Below, in pieces: positions 28,295 to 38,937 of a stretch of 64,000 bases of DNA. The position numbers and the translations under genes were made by a program. Origin of the DNA: Arcobacter sp. (GTDB lineage: Bacteria; Campylobacterota; Campylobacteria; Campylobacterales; Arcobacteraceae); the NCBI GenBank assembly GCA_002869565.1, contig PKUJ01000002.1, forward strand, positions 62,001 to 126,000, given 5' to 3'. Numbering within the stretch: position 1 is the stretch's first letter; every line of letters begins with the position of its first letter. The notes under the pieces were generated by a model that saw only the letters and a program-made list of their open reading frames with translations, had not been told where the DNA came from and did not search any database.

Positions 28295-28691
28295 TGGATT
28301 AGATCATAAATCTATTGTTGATGTTGATACTTTTTTACATGATAGTGTAACAGCAACAAGATCTGGGAAAGATGAAGATGCTACAAAGTTTGGAATTGGA
28401 CAAAAAGTAAAATTAATAAAAGAGATTGTAAATGACGGAACATATCCCCATGCTGCAATAGGAACACTTATGATGCCAGAAGGGGCTATTGGGTATATAA
28501 AATCTGTTGGAGAATTTTTACAAGTAATTAGAGTTTATGAAGTTCATTTTCTAGGTGTTGATATTGCGCCTGTTGAAGTAGTTGGCTGTAGAGAACATGA
28601 ATTAGAAGCTATGGAAGATTTCAGAGATGAAATTGCAGAAGAAATTGAATTTATGAGAAAACATAGAGAAAAATATTATAGCAAGGATTGA
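28284..28691 (+). CDS. nifZ: NifZ
   Basis: FGIGQKVKLIKEIVNDGTYPHAAIGTLMMPEGAIGYIKSVGEFLQVIRVYEVHFL...VGCREHEL; GTG start at 28284 with AGGAGG 5 nt upstream. Confidence 0.85.
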   Translation: MAASGLDHKSIVDVDTFLHDSVTATRSGKDEDATKFGIGQKVKLIKEIVNDGTYPHAAIGTLMMPEGAIGYIKSVGEFLQVIRVYEVHFLGVDIAPVEVVGCREHELEAMEDFRDEIAEEIEFMRKHREKYYSKD

Positions 28692-28757
28692 TTTTCTTAA
28701 GCCAAGTCAAATGAAAGAATTTAAAGAATTTTTTCGTATGGCTTGGTGAAATCAATC
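28686..28757 (+). other. Structured intergenic hairpin upstream of 28780
   Basis: GATTGATTT/AAATCAATC 9-bp outer stem and AAGCCA/TGGCTT inner stem. Confidence 0.7.
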
Positions 28758-28779
28758 TATTAATAAAGGAGAAGAAGAG

Positions 28780-29121
28780 ATGGCAAAAGTTATTTTTATG
28801 CATTTTGATACTGTTACTGATGGTGTTTATGATGCTAAAATTGGAGAACCTATTGTAAGGTTAGCAAAAGAGAAAGGTGTTCCAATTCCTGCGGATACAA
28901 AAGATTATTCTAAGAGTTTAATTAAAGTAGAAAATTTAGCTGACGAAGAACCAACTAGTTATATGGAAGATGAAGAACTTGACATATTAGTTGAACTTGG
29001 AGCTATAACTGCAGATGAGGCTGTGCAGTGTCAACAATTTACTATTAGTCCAAAAGTTAGAATTGCACCAATGATGTTAATCAAAGGTGACATTTTAGTA
29101 AAACCATACATATTAAAATAA
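28780..29121 (+). CDS. [2Fe-2S]-ferredoxin-fold-like protein lacking three of four ligand cysteines
   Basis: Aligns with 29284..29580: IPADTKDYSKSLIKVEN vs PFGCRDGECGTCVVEIE. Confidence 0.55.
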   Translation: MAKVIFMHFDTVTDGVYDAKIGEPIVRLAKEKGVPIPADTKDYSKSLIKVENLADEEPTSYMEDEELDILVELGAITADEAVQCQQFTISPKVRIAPMMLIKGDILVKPYILK

Positions 29122-29158
29122 CAAAAACAAATTCGTCTGGTAAAAGTAGAGAAGATTA

Positions 29159-29278
29159 GAAAGGAACAACCCATTGTTCCCTTTAGGGTTTGCTTCTTTA
29201 ACAGGAATTTATTTCCTGTGCTAAAAGAAGTTAATAAATTTAGGTCCCTTCAAAATTGGGACAATTTTTAAGGAGAAG
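29159..29278 (+). ncRNA. Candidate structured leader RNA, copy 1 (upstream of ferredoxin gene)
   Basis: Shares AAAG..CAACYCATTG..CTTTAGGGTTTGCTTCTTTA...TAAAAGAAGTTAATAAA with 59410-59530; three stems show compensatory changes. Confidence 0.7.
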
Positions 29279-29283
29279 AAGAA

Positions 29284-29580
29284 ATGACGACTAGAGTAGA
29301 AATAATAAATGATTTTTTAGCAATCAACGTTAAACAAGGAAGTACAATTCAAGATGTTGTTGAAGCATCAGGTTCAGCTTTACCATTTGGGTGTAGAGAT
29401 GGAGAATGTGGAACTTGTGTAGTTGAAATTGAACAAGGTATGGAATTTATATCTGAAATAAATGAAAAAGAAATTAAAGTTATAAAAGAGGCTTGTGCTG
29501 GAACTTGTACTGAAAAAACAAGATTATCATGTCAAATGAAGATCGTTAAACCAAACGGTGTTGTTAGAATTAAGTACTAA
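29284..29580 (+). CDS. [2Fe-2S] ferredoxin
   Basis: GCRDGECGTCVVEIEQG...CAGTCTEKTRLSCQMKI. Confidence 0.92.
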   Translation: MTTRVEIINDFLAINVKQGSTIQDVVEASGSALPFGCRDGECGTCVVEIEQGMEFISEINEKEIKVIKEACAGTCTEKTRLSCQMKIVKPNGVVRIKY

Positions 29581-29639
29581 TAAATATACAGTTTTTTGTC
29601 CAGATTCTTAAAGAATTTGGGCAAAATATATATACAAAT

Positions 29640-30884
29640 ATGGCAACTTTATCAACATCTATTGCACAGAAGCAAAATCTTAATTTATCTTTGAAATTGT
29701 GGCTACCAATGCTACAATCTTCACTTCAAGACCTAGAGAAACATATAACAAATGTCTCCTATGAAAATCCATTTTTAGAGATAAAAAAACCAAAAGAATT
29801 TTATAATAATTTTATGCCACAAGGAACAAGTGGGGAATTTGTAGAATCCTTAGCGTTATATAGTAAATCTTTAAATGATAGAATTAGTGAACAAATTGAT
29901 GCTCCAACTTTTTCAACACCAAATTCACAAAAAGTCGCACTTGAAATTTTATGTGATATAAATGAACAAGGCTATTTCGATGGAGATATAGAAAAAATTG
30001 CAATTACCTGCGGAGTATACAAAGAGTATGTTGAATCTATAAGACAAAGATTTTCAAGATTGGAACCTAGTGGTATAGGCTCAATTGATTTATCAGAATC
30101 ATTCCTTTTTCAATTGGATACTTGTGATAAAGAAATTGATGATGAATTATATAATTTTATAAAAAAAATTATAAAAGATATTCTTCATTTAGATAAATAT
30201 TCAGCTCATCATAGATTTGATGATGCAAAAAATATTATTAAATATTTTAATAATCCACCTGCTGTAAATTATCTTAATACAAATGTTCAAGTAATACCTG
30301 ATTTTTTTGTTGATATTGCAGAAGACATTAATATAAGAATAAATCATGCCTATTATCCAGATATTGAAGTTAAAGATGCTTTTGCATCAAAAAATGAAGG
30401 TATAAAAGAGAAACTAAAAGAGGCTAGGGATTTAGTAAATCTTTTAGATTTACGTAAATCTACTTTATATAAAATTGTACTTCTTATAGTGGAGAAACAA
30501 ATTTCATTTTTTGTAGGTGGTGAACTTAAACCATACTCTATGCAAGAATTAGCACATGAATTAGGATTTGCAGAATCAACAATTTCAAGAGCAGTTGCAA
30601 ATAAACATATCGAGTGTAGTTTAGGTGTTTATCCTTTAAAATACTTTTTTACAAATGCAGTAGATAATAAAGACTTATCTTCTTCTCAAATAAAAAATTA
30701 TATTAAATCCTTAGTTGAGTATGAAGAAAGAGATAAACCACTAACAGATCAACATATTTTAGATATGATTCTCGAAAAATTTAGTTTAAAAATGGTTAGA
30801 AGAACTATAACTAAATATAGAAAAATGTTAGATATTCCTTCATCTAAAGAGAGAAAAAAACTTTATAAAGTTGAAAACCTTTAA
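29640..30884 (+). CDS. rpoN: RNA polymerase sigma54 factor RpoN (nif-linked)
   Basis: C-terminal RpoN box MVRRTITKYRKMLDIPSSKERKKLY; region NLNLSLKLWLPMLQSSLQDLEKHI. Confidence 0.92.
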   Translation: MATLSTSIAQKQNLNLSLKLWLPMLQSSLQDLEKHITNVSYENPFLEIKKPKEFYNNFMPQGTSGEFVESLALYSKSLNDRISEQIDAPTFSTPNSQKVALEILCDINEQGYFDGDIEKIAITCGVYKEYVESIRQRFSRLEPSGIGSIDLSESFLFQLDTCDKEIDDELYNFIKKIIKDILHLDKYSAHHRFDDAKNIIKYFNNPPAVNYLNTNVQVIPDFFVDIAEDINIRINHAYYPDIEVKDAFASKNEGIKEKLKEARDLVNLLDLRKSTLYKIVLLIVEKQISFFVGGELKPYSMQELAHELGFAESTISRAVANKHIECSLGVYPLKYFFTNAVDNKDLSSSQIKNYIKSLVEYEERDKPLTDQHILDMILEKFSLKMVRRTITKYRKMLDIPSSKERKKLYKVENL

Positions 30885-31056
30885 ACTCTTCTTATATCAT
30901 AAATATTAATATTATCCTATTAAAAGTATCAAAAATGTAATTTTAAGTCAACTATTATAAAGTAATAACTATAATATCCATACTGTACTGACCAATTATT
31001 GGGAATAGTATAAAATGATGGGAATTTTATAACAATAGTAATTATGGAGAATAAAT

Positions 31057-32646
31057 ATGTTTAATTTTGGGAAAACAGAAGAAGAATCAGCACGATTAAG
31101 TGCAATGGATGAAAACTATGCAATTATATCATTTAAACCAGATGGTACAATAATACATGCAAATGATAATTTTTTAAATGTGTTAGGTTATACATTAAGT
31201 GAAGCAGTGGGGAATCATCACCGAATGTTTTGTAATAAAACATATACAGGTACACCAGCCTACACTGAATTTTGGAATAATTTAGATAAAGGAATATCCC
31301 AAATAGATGAATTTGAAAGAATTAGAAAAGATGGCACTTCTGTTTGGATTCAAGCTTCATATACACCTGTAAAAAATAGTAGTGGAAAAGTAACTCGAGT
31401 TGTTAAATTTGCCCAAGATATTACTGATGCTAAAAAAGTAATTCAGGCTGTTAATGGTGCAGTTGAGTTAGCAAAAACAGGAATTATGAAACAAACTATA
31501 AAAGAAACAACTAAAAATGAAGGAATAGAAGACCTTAAAAATGGGGTTAATGAATTATTTGAAGTTGTATCTTCAAAGGTTAATGGGGATACAAATAAAA
31601 TATTAGATGCTTTATCCTCTTATCAAAAATTAGATTTTACTCATAGAATATCTGGAGATTTAGGAGAAGTAGCTAATGGACTAAATGATCTTGCTAATGT
31701 TGTAAATGATATGTTAGTAGAAAATAAAGCCAATGGATTAACTCTTGATGAAGGTTCAGATTCACTTTTAGCAAATGTAGATAAATTGAATCAAAGTTCA
31801 AATGAAGCCGCAGCTTCTTTAGAAGAGACTGCAGCAGCAATTGAACAAATAACTTCAAATATAAGAAATAATACTGAAAATATTGCAAAAATGGCAAACT
31901 ATTCAAGTAATGTAACAAACTCTGCTTCAAGTGGAGAAAAACTTGCAAGTCAAACAACTATTGCAATGGATGAAATTAATGTGCAAGTTAAGTCAATCAA
32001 TGAAGCAATTAGTGTAATTGATCAAATTGCCTTCCAAACAAATATTCTTTCACTTAATGCTGCTGTTGAAGCTGCAACTGCTGGTGAAGCTGGAAAAGGA
32101 TTTGCAGTTGTTGCACAAGAAGTAAGAAACCTAGCTTCTCGTTCAGCAGAAGCAGCAAAAGAGATAAAAACTATCGTAGAAAGTGCTACATCAAAAGCAA
32201 ATGAAGGTAAGAATATTGCTGGAAATATGATAGAAGGATATAAAGAGTTAAATCAAAATATTCAAGAAACTATCAATTTAATACAAGATATAGAAATGTC
32301 TAGTAAAGAACAATTAAGTGGTATAGAGCAAATAAATACAGCAGTAAATCAACTTGACCAACAAACACAAGAAAATGCTTCAATTGCAGCACAAACACGG
32401 AATATTGCAATAACAACAGACGAAATTGCAAAGCTGATTGTTTCAAATGCAAATGAAAAAGAGTTTATTGGTAAAAATGATGTAAAAGCAAAAGAGATGG
32501 ATTTAAAAGTTGAACAAAATAATCCTATTCAAGTAAAACAAAATAGAACAATTCCTCCTGCACCAAATAAGAGAGAAGCTTCAACAACTAGAAAAAATGA
32601 ACCTATAAAACCACAAACTACAGATGATGAATGGGAAAGCTTTTAA
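31057..32646 (+). CDS. PAS-containing methyl-accepting chemotaxis protein (Aer-like)
   Basis: PAS N-term; [50 protein letters not shown]-term DDEWESF. Confidence 0.95.
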   Translation: MFNFGKTEEESARLSAMDENYAIISFKPDGTIIHANDNFLNVLGYTLSEAVGNHHRMFCNKTYTGTPAYTEFWNNLDKGISQIDEFERIRKDGTSVWIQASYTPVKNSSGKVTRVVKFAQDITDAKKVIQAVNGAVELAKTGIMKQTIKETTKNEGIEDLKNGVNELFEVVSSKVNGDTNKILDALSSYQKLDFTHRISGDLGEVANGLNDLANVVNDMLVENKANGLTLDEGSDSLLANVDKLNQSSNEAAASLEETAAAIEQITSNIRNNTENIAKMANYSSNVTNSASSGEKLASQTTIAMDEINVQVKSINEAISVIDQIAFQTNILSLNAAVEAATAGEAGKGFAVVAQEVRNLASRSAEAAKEIKTIVESATSKANEGKNIAGNMIEGYKELNQNIQETINLIQDIEMSSKEQLSGIEQINTAVNQLDQQTQENASIAAQTRNIAITTDEIAKLIVSNANEKEFIGKNDVKAKEMDLKVEQNNPIQVKQNRTIPPAPNKREASTTRKNEPIKPQTTDDEWESF

Positions 32647-32682
32647 GCTTTCTCATATAAAAACAAAACTGCTTAATATCTC

Positions 32683-33327
32683 TTATTTATGATTTTTATT
32701 TAAAGTGGATAAAAAATCATTTTTATATGATTGTGCGATTGACTCTAAATTTAAAATTTCATCAATTAACTCTTTATTAGTTGGTGGAACTTTTAAATAA
32801 GTACTTAGCTCTTTTATAGTTATTAAAGATACTCTTTTTTCTAAACTCATTTGATCATTCTTATTTATAGTTCCTTCTTTTAGTATTCTTACATACCATC
32901 CAGTTGCATGATTTTTTGAAATGTATCTACTAGACTTTTTCCCAAAAAGTGCCCCAATCTTCCAACAAGGTTGTCTAGGCTGAGTAACTTCAACTACAAC
33001 TTCACCAATATTGTAAACATCTCCAATACAAACTTCATTTTCATCAATAGTATTAACTAGTATATTGCATCCAATAAATAATTTATCAAAATTTGGATTT
33101 TTTTCTATATGTGTATATGATCCAATATGTATTGCTTTATCAACTCCTCCATGAAATCTGTCATCGGCTTGTTCATCTTCTACAAGACCTAAAGTAGTTA
33201 CTTTAATGGTATCAAGAAAATTATCTTTTTTATAAGCACTTGTAAAACTATTCTCACCAAAAGTATAATTTTTGACTTTTCCACTAGCAATGCTTTTTAT
33301 AGTTGTATTCATTTTGACTCTTTTCAT
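32683..33327 (-). CDS. MOSC domain protein
   Basis: VEDEQADDRFHGGVDKAIH...VTQPRQPCWKIGALFGKK. Confidence 0.9.
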   Translation of the reverse strand: MKRVKMNTTIKSIASGKVKNYTFGENSFTSAYKKDNFLDTIKVTTLGLVEDEQADDRFHGGVDKAIHIGSYTHIEKNPNFDKLFIGCNILVNTIDENEVCIGDVYNIGEVVVEVTQPRQPCWKIGALFGKKSSRYISKNHATGWYVRILKEGTINKNDQMSLEKRVSLITIKELSTYLKVPPTNKELIDEILNLESIAQSYKNDFLSTLNKNHK

Positions 33328-33547
33328 ATATCTTAAAAATAAAGTTTAACTTTATCTTTGTAAATTTTGTATTAAATTTTGTATCAAAAAATCAATAAAT
33401 TTACAAAAAAAGTATTACATTTACAATTGTGAAAATAGGATAAAAAATATCCTAATTTCAACTTTTATAAAAAAATATTCTTTTTAAATCCCTTAAATAT
33501 GGGATTTCTAATAAATTTTGAAATTTCTTTATATAAAATTTTTTCTG

Positions 33548-33564
33548 TGGAACACAATATGCAT
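33548..33564 (+). promoter_or_regulatory. sigma54-type promoter for nifHDK
   Basis: TGGAAC-ACAAT-ATGCAT. Confidence 0.85.
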
Positions 33565-33585
33565 TTTACTATTTTGTAAATATAA

Positions 33586-34529
<944 letters not shown>

Positions 34530-34585
34530 TTAAATAAGAAAATTAAACAAATATAAAAAATAAAATAAAAAAAGAAGGAGAAGAA

Positions 34586-34945
34586 ATGTTTGTATGTGGA
34601 TACCACTTCCCAGCTGATATGGGTAACGATGTAAGTTTTGATAAAGTAATAGAGAAAGTTGAAGAAGGAATTGATGCAACAGGTAAAACTGTGACTGTAT
34701 CAAGTGAGACTAGAGAAGGTGCTAAATTAGAAGAAATTTCTATCCCAGAAGGTTCTTTTTTACATACTGCGTTAGTTGATTATTATACAAATACTGAGTG
34801 TAAAGAAAAAGACGGTTATAAAATGGTTTATTATACAAATAAATACCAAATTTCTGAGATTTCAAAAGCTGTTGATGCAGATTCAACTAAGGCTATTTGC
34901 AGAAAATTAGATGATATGAATCTATACAGAGTAAAAGTAGCGTAA
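34586..34945 (+). CDS. Conserved-looking hypothetical protein between nifH and nifD (119 aa)
   Basis: SD aaggagaagaaATG; co-directional, flanked by hairpins. Confidence 0.75.
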   Translation: MFVCGYHFPADMGNDVSFDKVIEKVEEGIDATGKTVTVSSETREGAKLEEISIPEGSFLHTALVDYYTNTECKEKDGYKMVYYTNKYQISEISKAVDADSTKAICRKLDDMNLYRVKVA

Positions 34946-34957
34946 GCTACCTTTACT
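34930..34957 (+). other. Intercistronic hairpin before nifD
   Basis: AGTAAAAGTAGC-gtaa-GCTACCTTTACT. Confidence 0.65.
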
Positions 34958-34977
34958 ACCTAAAGAAGGAGAAGATT

Positions 34978-36444
34978 ATGGGACCAGAAACATTAGAAAG
35001 TCTACAAAAAGAAGCTATTTCAGAGATATTAGAAGCATATCCTGCAAAAGCTGCAAAAAATAGAGCAAAACACTTAGGTGTTGATACACCAGAAGGTGTA
35101 AAGGGTTCTTGTGATACTACAAGATCAAATAAACAAACTGTTCCAGGAGTTATGTCGCAAAGAGGTTGTGCTTATGCGGGTTCTAAAGGGGTTGTTTGGG
35201 GACCAATTAAAGATATGATTCATATTTCTCACGGACCTATTGGATGTGGACAATATTCAAGAGGTGGAAGAAGAAACTATTATATTGGTACTACAGGTGT
35301 TGATACATTCGTAACTATGAACTTCTCTACTGATTTTAATGAAAAAGATATCGTATTTGGTGGGGATAAAAAACTAAAGAAAGCTTTAGAAGAAATTGAT
35401 GAATTATTTCCATTAAATAATGGTGTATCTATTCAGTCTGAGTGTCCAATTGGTTTAATTGGAGATGATATTCAAGCTGTTGCTAAAGTTCATAAAAATG
35501 AAACAGGTAATCAAACAATTGCAGTTTCATGTGAAGGATTTAGAGGGGTTTCTCAATCTCTTGGTCATCACATTGCAAATGATATGATTAGAGATCACGT
35601 TATGCCAGATACTTCATACAGAAAAGATTTTGAATCAACTCCTTATGACGTAGCTATCATTGGTGATTATAATATTGGTGGAGATGCTTGGGCAACAAGA
35701 ATCATCCTTGAAGAAATGGGTTTAAGAGTTATTGCTCAATGGTCTGGTGATGCGTCTTATAAAGAGATTGCAATTGCTCCAAAAGCAAAACTTAACTTAT
35801 TACATTGTTATAGATCTATGAACTATATTTCAAGACATATGGAACAAGAATTTGGTATTCCATGGATGGAATATAACTTCTTTGGACCAACTAAAACTAC
35901 AGATTCAATTAGAAAAATTGCTTCATTTTTTAATGAAGAAATTCAAACTAAAGCTGAAGCTGTTATTGCTAAATATACTGCTATGACAGACGCTGTTATT
36001 GCTAAGTATAAACCAATGCTAGAGGGTAAAAAAGTTATGCTTTATGTTGGTGGATTAAGACCAAGACACGTTATTGGCGCTTATGAAGATTTAGGAATGG
36101 AAGTTATTGGTACTGGTTATGAGTTTGGTCACGGTGATGATTATAAAAGAACAAAAGAAGATTTAAAAAGATCTACTTTAATTTATGATGATGCTAATGA
36201 ATTCGAAATGGAAGAGTTCGTTAAGAAAATGAGACCTGATTTAGTTGCTGCTGGTGTAAAAGAGAAATATGTATTCCAAAAAATGGGATTACCATTTAGA
36301 CAGATGCACTCTTGGGATTACAGTGGTCCATACCATGGATATGATGCTTTTGCTATTTTTGCAAAAGATATGGATTTAGCTATGAACTCTCCTGTATGGG
36401 ATCATACTACTGCTCCATGGGATAAAGAAGAAGTAGGAGCGTAA
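34978..36444 (+). CDS. nifD: Nitrogenase MoFe protein alpha chain
   Basis: [44 protein letters not shown]. Confidence 0.98.
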   Translation: MGPETLESLQKEAISEILEAYPAKAAKNRAKHLGVDTPEGVKGSCDTTRSNKQTVPGVMSQRGCAYAGSKGVVWGPIKDMIHISHGPIGCGQYSRGGRRNYYIGTTGVDTFVTMNFSTDFNEKDIVFGGDKKLKKALEEIDELFPLNNGVSIQSECPIGLIGDDIQAVAKVHKNETGNQTIAVSCEGFRGVSQSLGHHIANDMIRDHVMPDTSYRKDFESTPYDVAIIGDYNIGGDAWATRIILEEMGLRVIAQWSGDASYKEIAIAPKAKLNLLHCYRSMNYISRHMEQEFGIPWMEYNFFGPTKTTDSIRKIASFFNEEIQTKAEAVIAKYTAMTDAVIAKYKPMLEGKKVMLYVGGLRPRHVIGAYEDLGMEVIGTGYEFGHGDDYKRTKEDLKRSTLIYDDANEFEMEEFVKKMRPDLVAAGVKEKYVFQKMGLPFRQMHSWDYSGPYHGYDAFAIFAKDMDLAMNSPVWDHTTAPWDKEEVGA

Positions 36445-36445
36445 C

Positions 36446-37993
36446 ATGCAAGATTTAGATAATATAGTAAACGGACAAAAACTATTTTTAAAGCCTGAGT
36501 ATCAAGAAGTTTTAAAAAACAAAAAACAATTCGAAAGTGCAATGGGTTCTATTGATCCATTAAAAGTTGCAGAAGTTCAAAAATGGACTGAGTCTTGGGA
36601 ATATAGAGAAAAAAACTTGAGCCGAGAAGCAATTACTGTTAATCCAGCTAAAGCATGTCAACCTTTAGGTGCTGTAATGGTAGGTTTAGGTTTTGAAAAT
36701 ACTATGCCTTACGTTCATGGTTCTCATGGTTGTGTTGCATACTTTAGAACATATTTTACAAGACATTTTAAAGAACCAACTCCTTGTGTGTCTGATTCAA
36801 TGTCAGAATCAGCAGCGGTTTTTGGTGGACTTGCAAATATGAAAGATGGTTTACGAAATTGTAATGCACTTTATAAGCCAGATATGATTGCAGTATCTAC
36901 TACTTGTATGGCAGAAGTTATCGGTGATGACTTAAATGCATTTATTTTAGGTGCTAGAGAAGAAGCAGAAGGTGAATTAGATAATATCGAAATCCCTTAT
37001 GCACATACTCCTTCATTTGTTGGTTCTCATATTACAGGTTATGATAATATGATGAAATCTACTTTAGAGCAACTTAATCCTACAAAAGAGGAAAAAGTTC
37101 TTGATGAAGAAAGAATTAATATTATCACTGGTTTTGAACCATATTTAGGTTCTTTAAAAGAGATTAAAAATATTTCAAAAATGTTCTCAGATAAGATTAT
37201 TATGATTGGTGATCACGAAGAACAATGGGATACTGGAGCTGGTGAATATAAATTATATGCTGGTGGTACTAAAATTGCAGATGCTAAAACAGCTATTAAT
37301 GCAAAAGCTACTATCTCTTTACAAAAATATTCTTCAATTGCAACTGCAAAAACTATTAAAAACAAATGGAAACAAGAGTTTGTTACTTGTAATCCAATTG
37401 GTTTAAGTGGTACAGATGCATTTGTTATGAAATTAGCTGAATTAACTGGTAAAGAAGTTCCTCAAGAACTTAAAAACCAAAGAGCAAAATTAGTAGATGC
37501 AATGCAAGATTCTTATCCATATATGCATGCTAAGAAAATTGCAGTATGGGGAGATCCTGACTTTTTATTAGGTTTAGTATCTTTCTTAGTAGAAATGGGT
37601 TCTATTCCAACTCATATTGTATGTCACAATGCTCCTAGAAAAGGTTGGCAAGCTGATATGGAAGCTATCTTAGCTAAATCAAATAGAGCTGCTGAATGTA
37701 ACATTTGGCCTGGTAAAGATTTATGGGCATTAAGATCATTATTATTCACTGAGCCAGTTGACTTTATGATTGGTAACGTTTATGGTAAAGAACTTTACAG
37801 AGATACAAAAATTCCATTAATCAGAATTGGTTTCCCAATTTTTGATAGACATCACTTACATAGATACTCTATGAGTGGTTATGAAGGTGGAATCAATCTT
37901 TTAACTTGGATTACTAATGGTATTCTTGACCAATTAGATGAAGAGACTAAAGATATTGCTGAAACAGATTATTTCTTCGATTCAGTAAGATAG
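36446..37993 (+). CDS. nifK: Nitrogenase MoFe protein beta chain
   Basis: AKACQPLGAVMVGLGFENTMPYVHGSHGCVAYFRTYFTRHFKEPTPCVSDSMSESAAVFGG. Confidence 0.98.
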   Translation: MQDLDNIVNGQKLFLKPEYQEVLKNKKQFESAMGSIDPLKVAEVQKWTESWEYREKNLSREAITVNPAKACQPLGAVMVGLGFENTMPYVHGSHGCVAYFRTYFTRHFKEPTPCVSDSMSESAAVFGGLANMKDGLRNCNALYKPDMIAVSTTCMAEVIGDDLNAFILGAREEAEGELDNIEIPYAHTPSFVGSHITGYDNMMKSTLEQLNPTKEEKVLDEERINIITGFEPYLGSLKEIKNISKMFSDKIIMIGDHEEQWDTGAGEYKLYAGGTKIADAKTAINAKATISLQKYSSIATAKTIKNKWKQEFVTCNPIGLSGTDAFVMKLAELTGKEVPQELKNQRAKLVDAMQDSYPYMHAKKIAVWGDPDFLLGLVSFLVEMGSIPTHIVCHNAPRKGWQADMEAILAKSNRAAECNIWPGKDLWALRSLLFTEPVDFMIGNVYGKELYRDTKIPLIRIGFPIFDRHHLHRYSMSGYEGGINLLTWITNGILDQLDEETKDIAETDYFFDSVR

Positions 37994-38010
37994 ATTTAAA
38001 GTGTAAGATT

Positions 38011-38042
38011 AAAAACTAGAAGAATTTCTTCTAGTTTTTTTT
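38011..38042 (+). terminator. Rho-independent terminator after nifK
   Basis: AAAACTAGAAG-aattt-CTTCTAGTTTTTTTT. Confidence 0.85.
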
Positions 38043-38143
38043 AATAAAACGTTGTTTACTTAGGTAAATAATGATAAGATTCTTTTGAATCTTTTTTTTA
38101 AATTATCGTTATGTACTTTAGTATATAACAAAAAAGGAAACTT

Positions 38144-38926
38144 GTGGAAATATCTTCAAATTTAACTTTAGAACTTTTAGATAAACCTTTTTTACTTGAA
38201 AAAAGGATTGACTTACTTTTTGCCATAAAAAAATGTGGTTCAATAAGTAAAGCTGCAAAAGAAGTACCAATGAGTTACAAAAAAGCATGGGAAGCAGTAG
38301 ATGCCATGAATAACCTATCTCCAACAGCAATTGTAGATAGCGAAACAGGTGGAAAAGGTGGAGGGGGAACTATTTTAACCCCATATGGAGAAAATCTATT
38401 AAAAACATATTTACTCCTAAAAGAGGAGCAAAAAAGTTTTTTAAATAGATTAAAAGAGATGACAGATATAGATACAGGAACATTAAAAACCATAGGGAGA
38501 TTAGCTATGCAAATTAGTGCAAGAAATCAAATTAGAGGAACTATTGAATTAATTCAAGAAGGTAGAGTTAATGCAGAAGTTTATATCAAACTTAAGAGTG
38601 GTTATACCTTAGTTTCAAATATTACAAAAGGTTCAGTTGTAAATTTAAACCTAAAAATTGACGACGAAGTGACAGCTTTTTTTAAATCAAGTACAGTATT
38701 ATTGACAACAGATTTAAGTTTGAATATTAGTGCAAGAAATAAATTACAAGGCAAAATAGAGAGTATTAACGAAGGTGATATTAATTCTGAAGTTATTATT
38801 GATATAGGAAATGCAGATAAAATAGCTTCAATTGTTACTTCAAACTCTATTAAAAATCTTAATCTAAAAACTGGAATTGAAGTAAGTGCAATAATAAAAG
38901 CCAGTGACATAATGATAGGTAAATAA
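38144..38926 (+). CDS. modE: ModE-like molybdate-responsive regulator with two Mop/TOBE domains
   Basis: LFAIKKCGSISKAAKEVPMSYKKAWEAVDAMNN; two ISARNxLxGxIexIxeGxxNaEV repeats. Confidence 0.88.
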   Translation: MEISSNLTLELLDKPFLLEKRIDLLFAIKKCGSISKAAKEVPMSYKKAWEAVDAMNNLSPTAIVDSETGGKGGGGTILTPYGENLLKTYLLLKEEQKSFLNRLKEMTDIDTGTLKTIGRLAMQISARNQIRGTIELIQEGRVNAEVYIKLKSGYTLVSNITKGSVVNLNLKIDDEVTAFFKSSTVLLTTDLSLNISARNKLQGKIESINEGDINSEVIIDIGNADKIASIVTSNSIKNLNLKTGIEVSAIIKASDIMIGK

Positions 38927-38937
38927 AAGGAATAAAA

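Noticed and set aside
29159-29278. Known riboswitch assignment (glutamine glnA-type, SAM, guanidine, Moco)
   Set aside because: Conserved blocks did not match the consensus cores I remember; left as unassigned pending an Rfam scan.
33486-33510. Inverted repeat AAATCCC...GGGATTT upstream of nifH as a NifA binding site
   Set aside because: Does not fit TGT-N10-ACA; may be just a weak hairpin. No convincing NifA UAS could be called by eye.
34586-34945. ORF between nifH and nifD as a VnfG/AnfG delta subunit or NifI
   Set aside because: No resemblance to remembered AnfG/VnfG or GlnB-type T-loop motifs, and the MoFe proteins here are NifD/NifK type.
38602-38910. 102-aa minus-strand ORF antisense to modE
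   Set aside because: Overlaps the Mop/TOBE coding region; no independent evidence.
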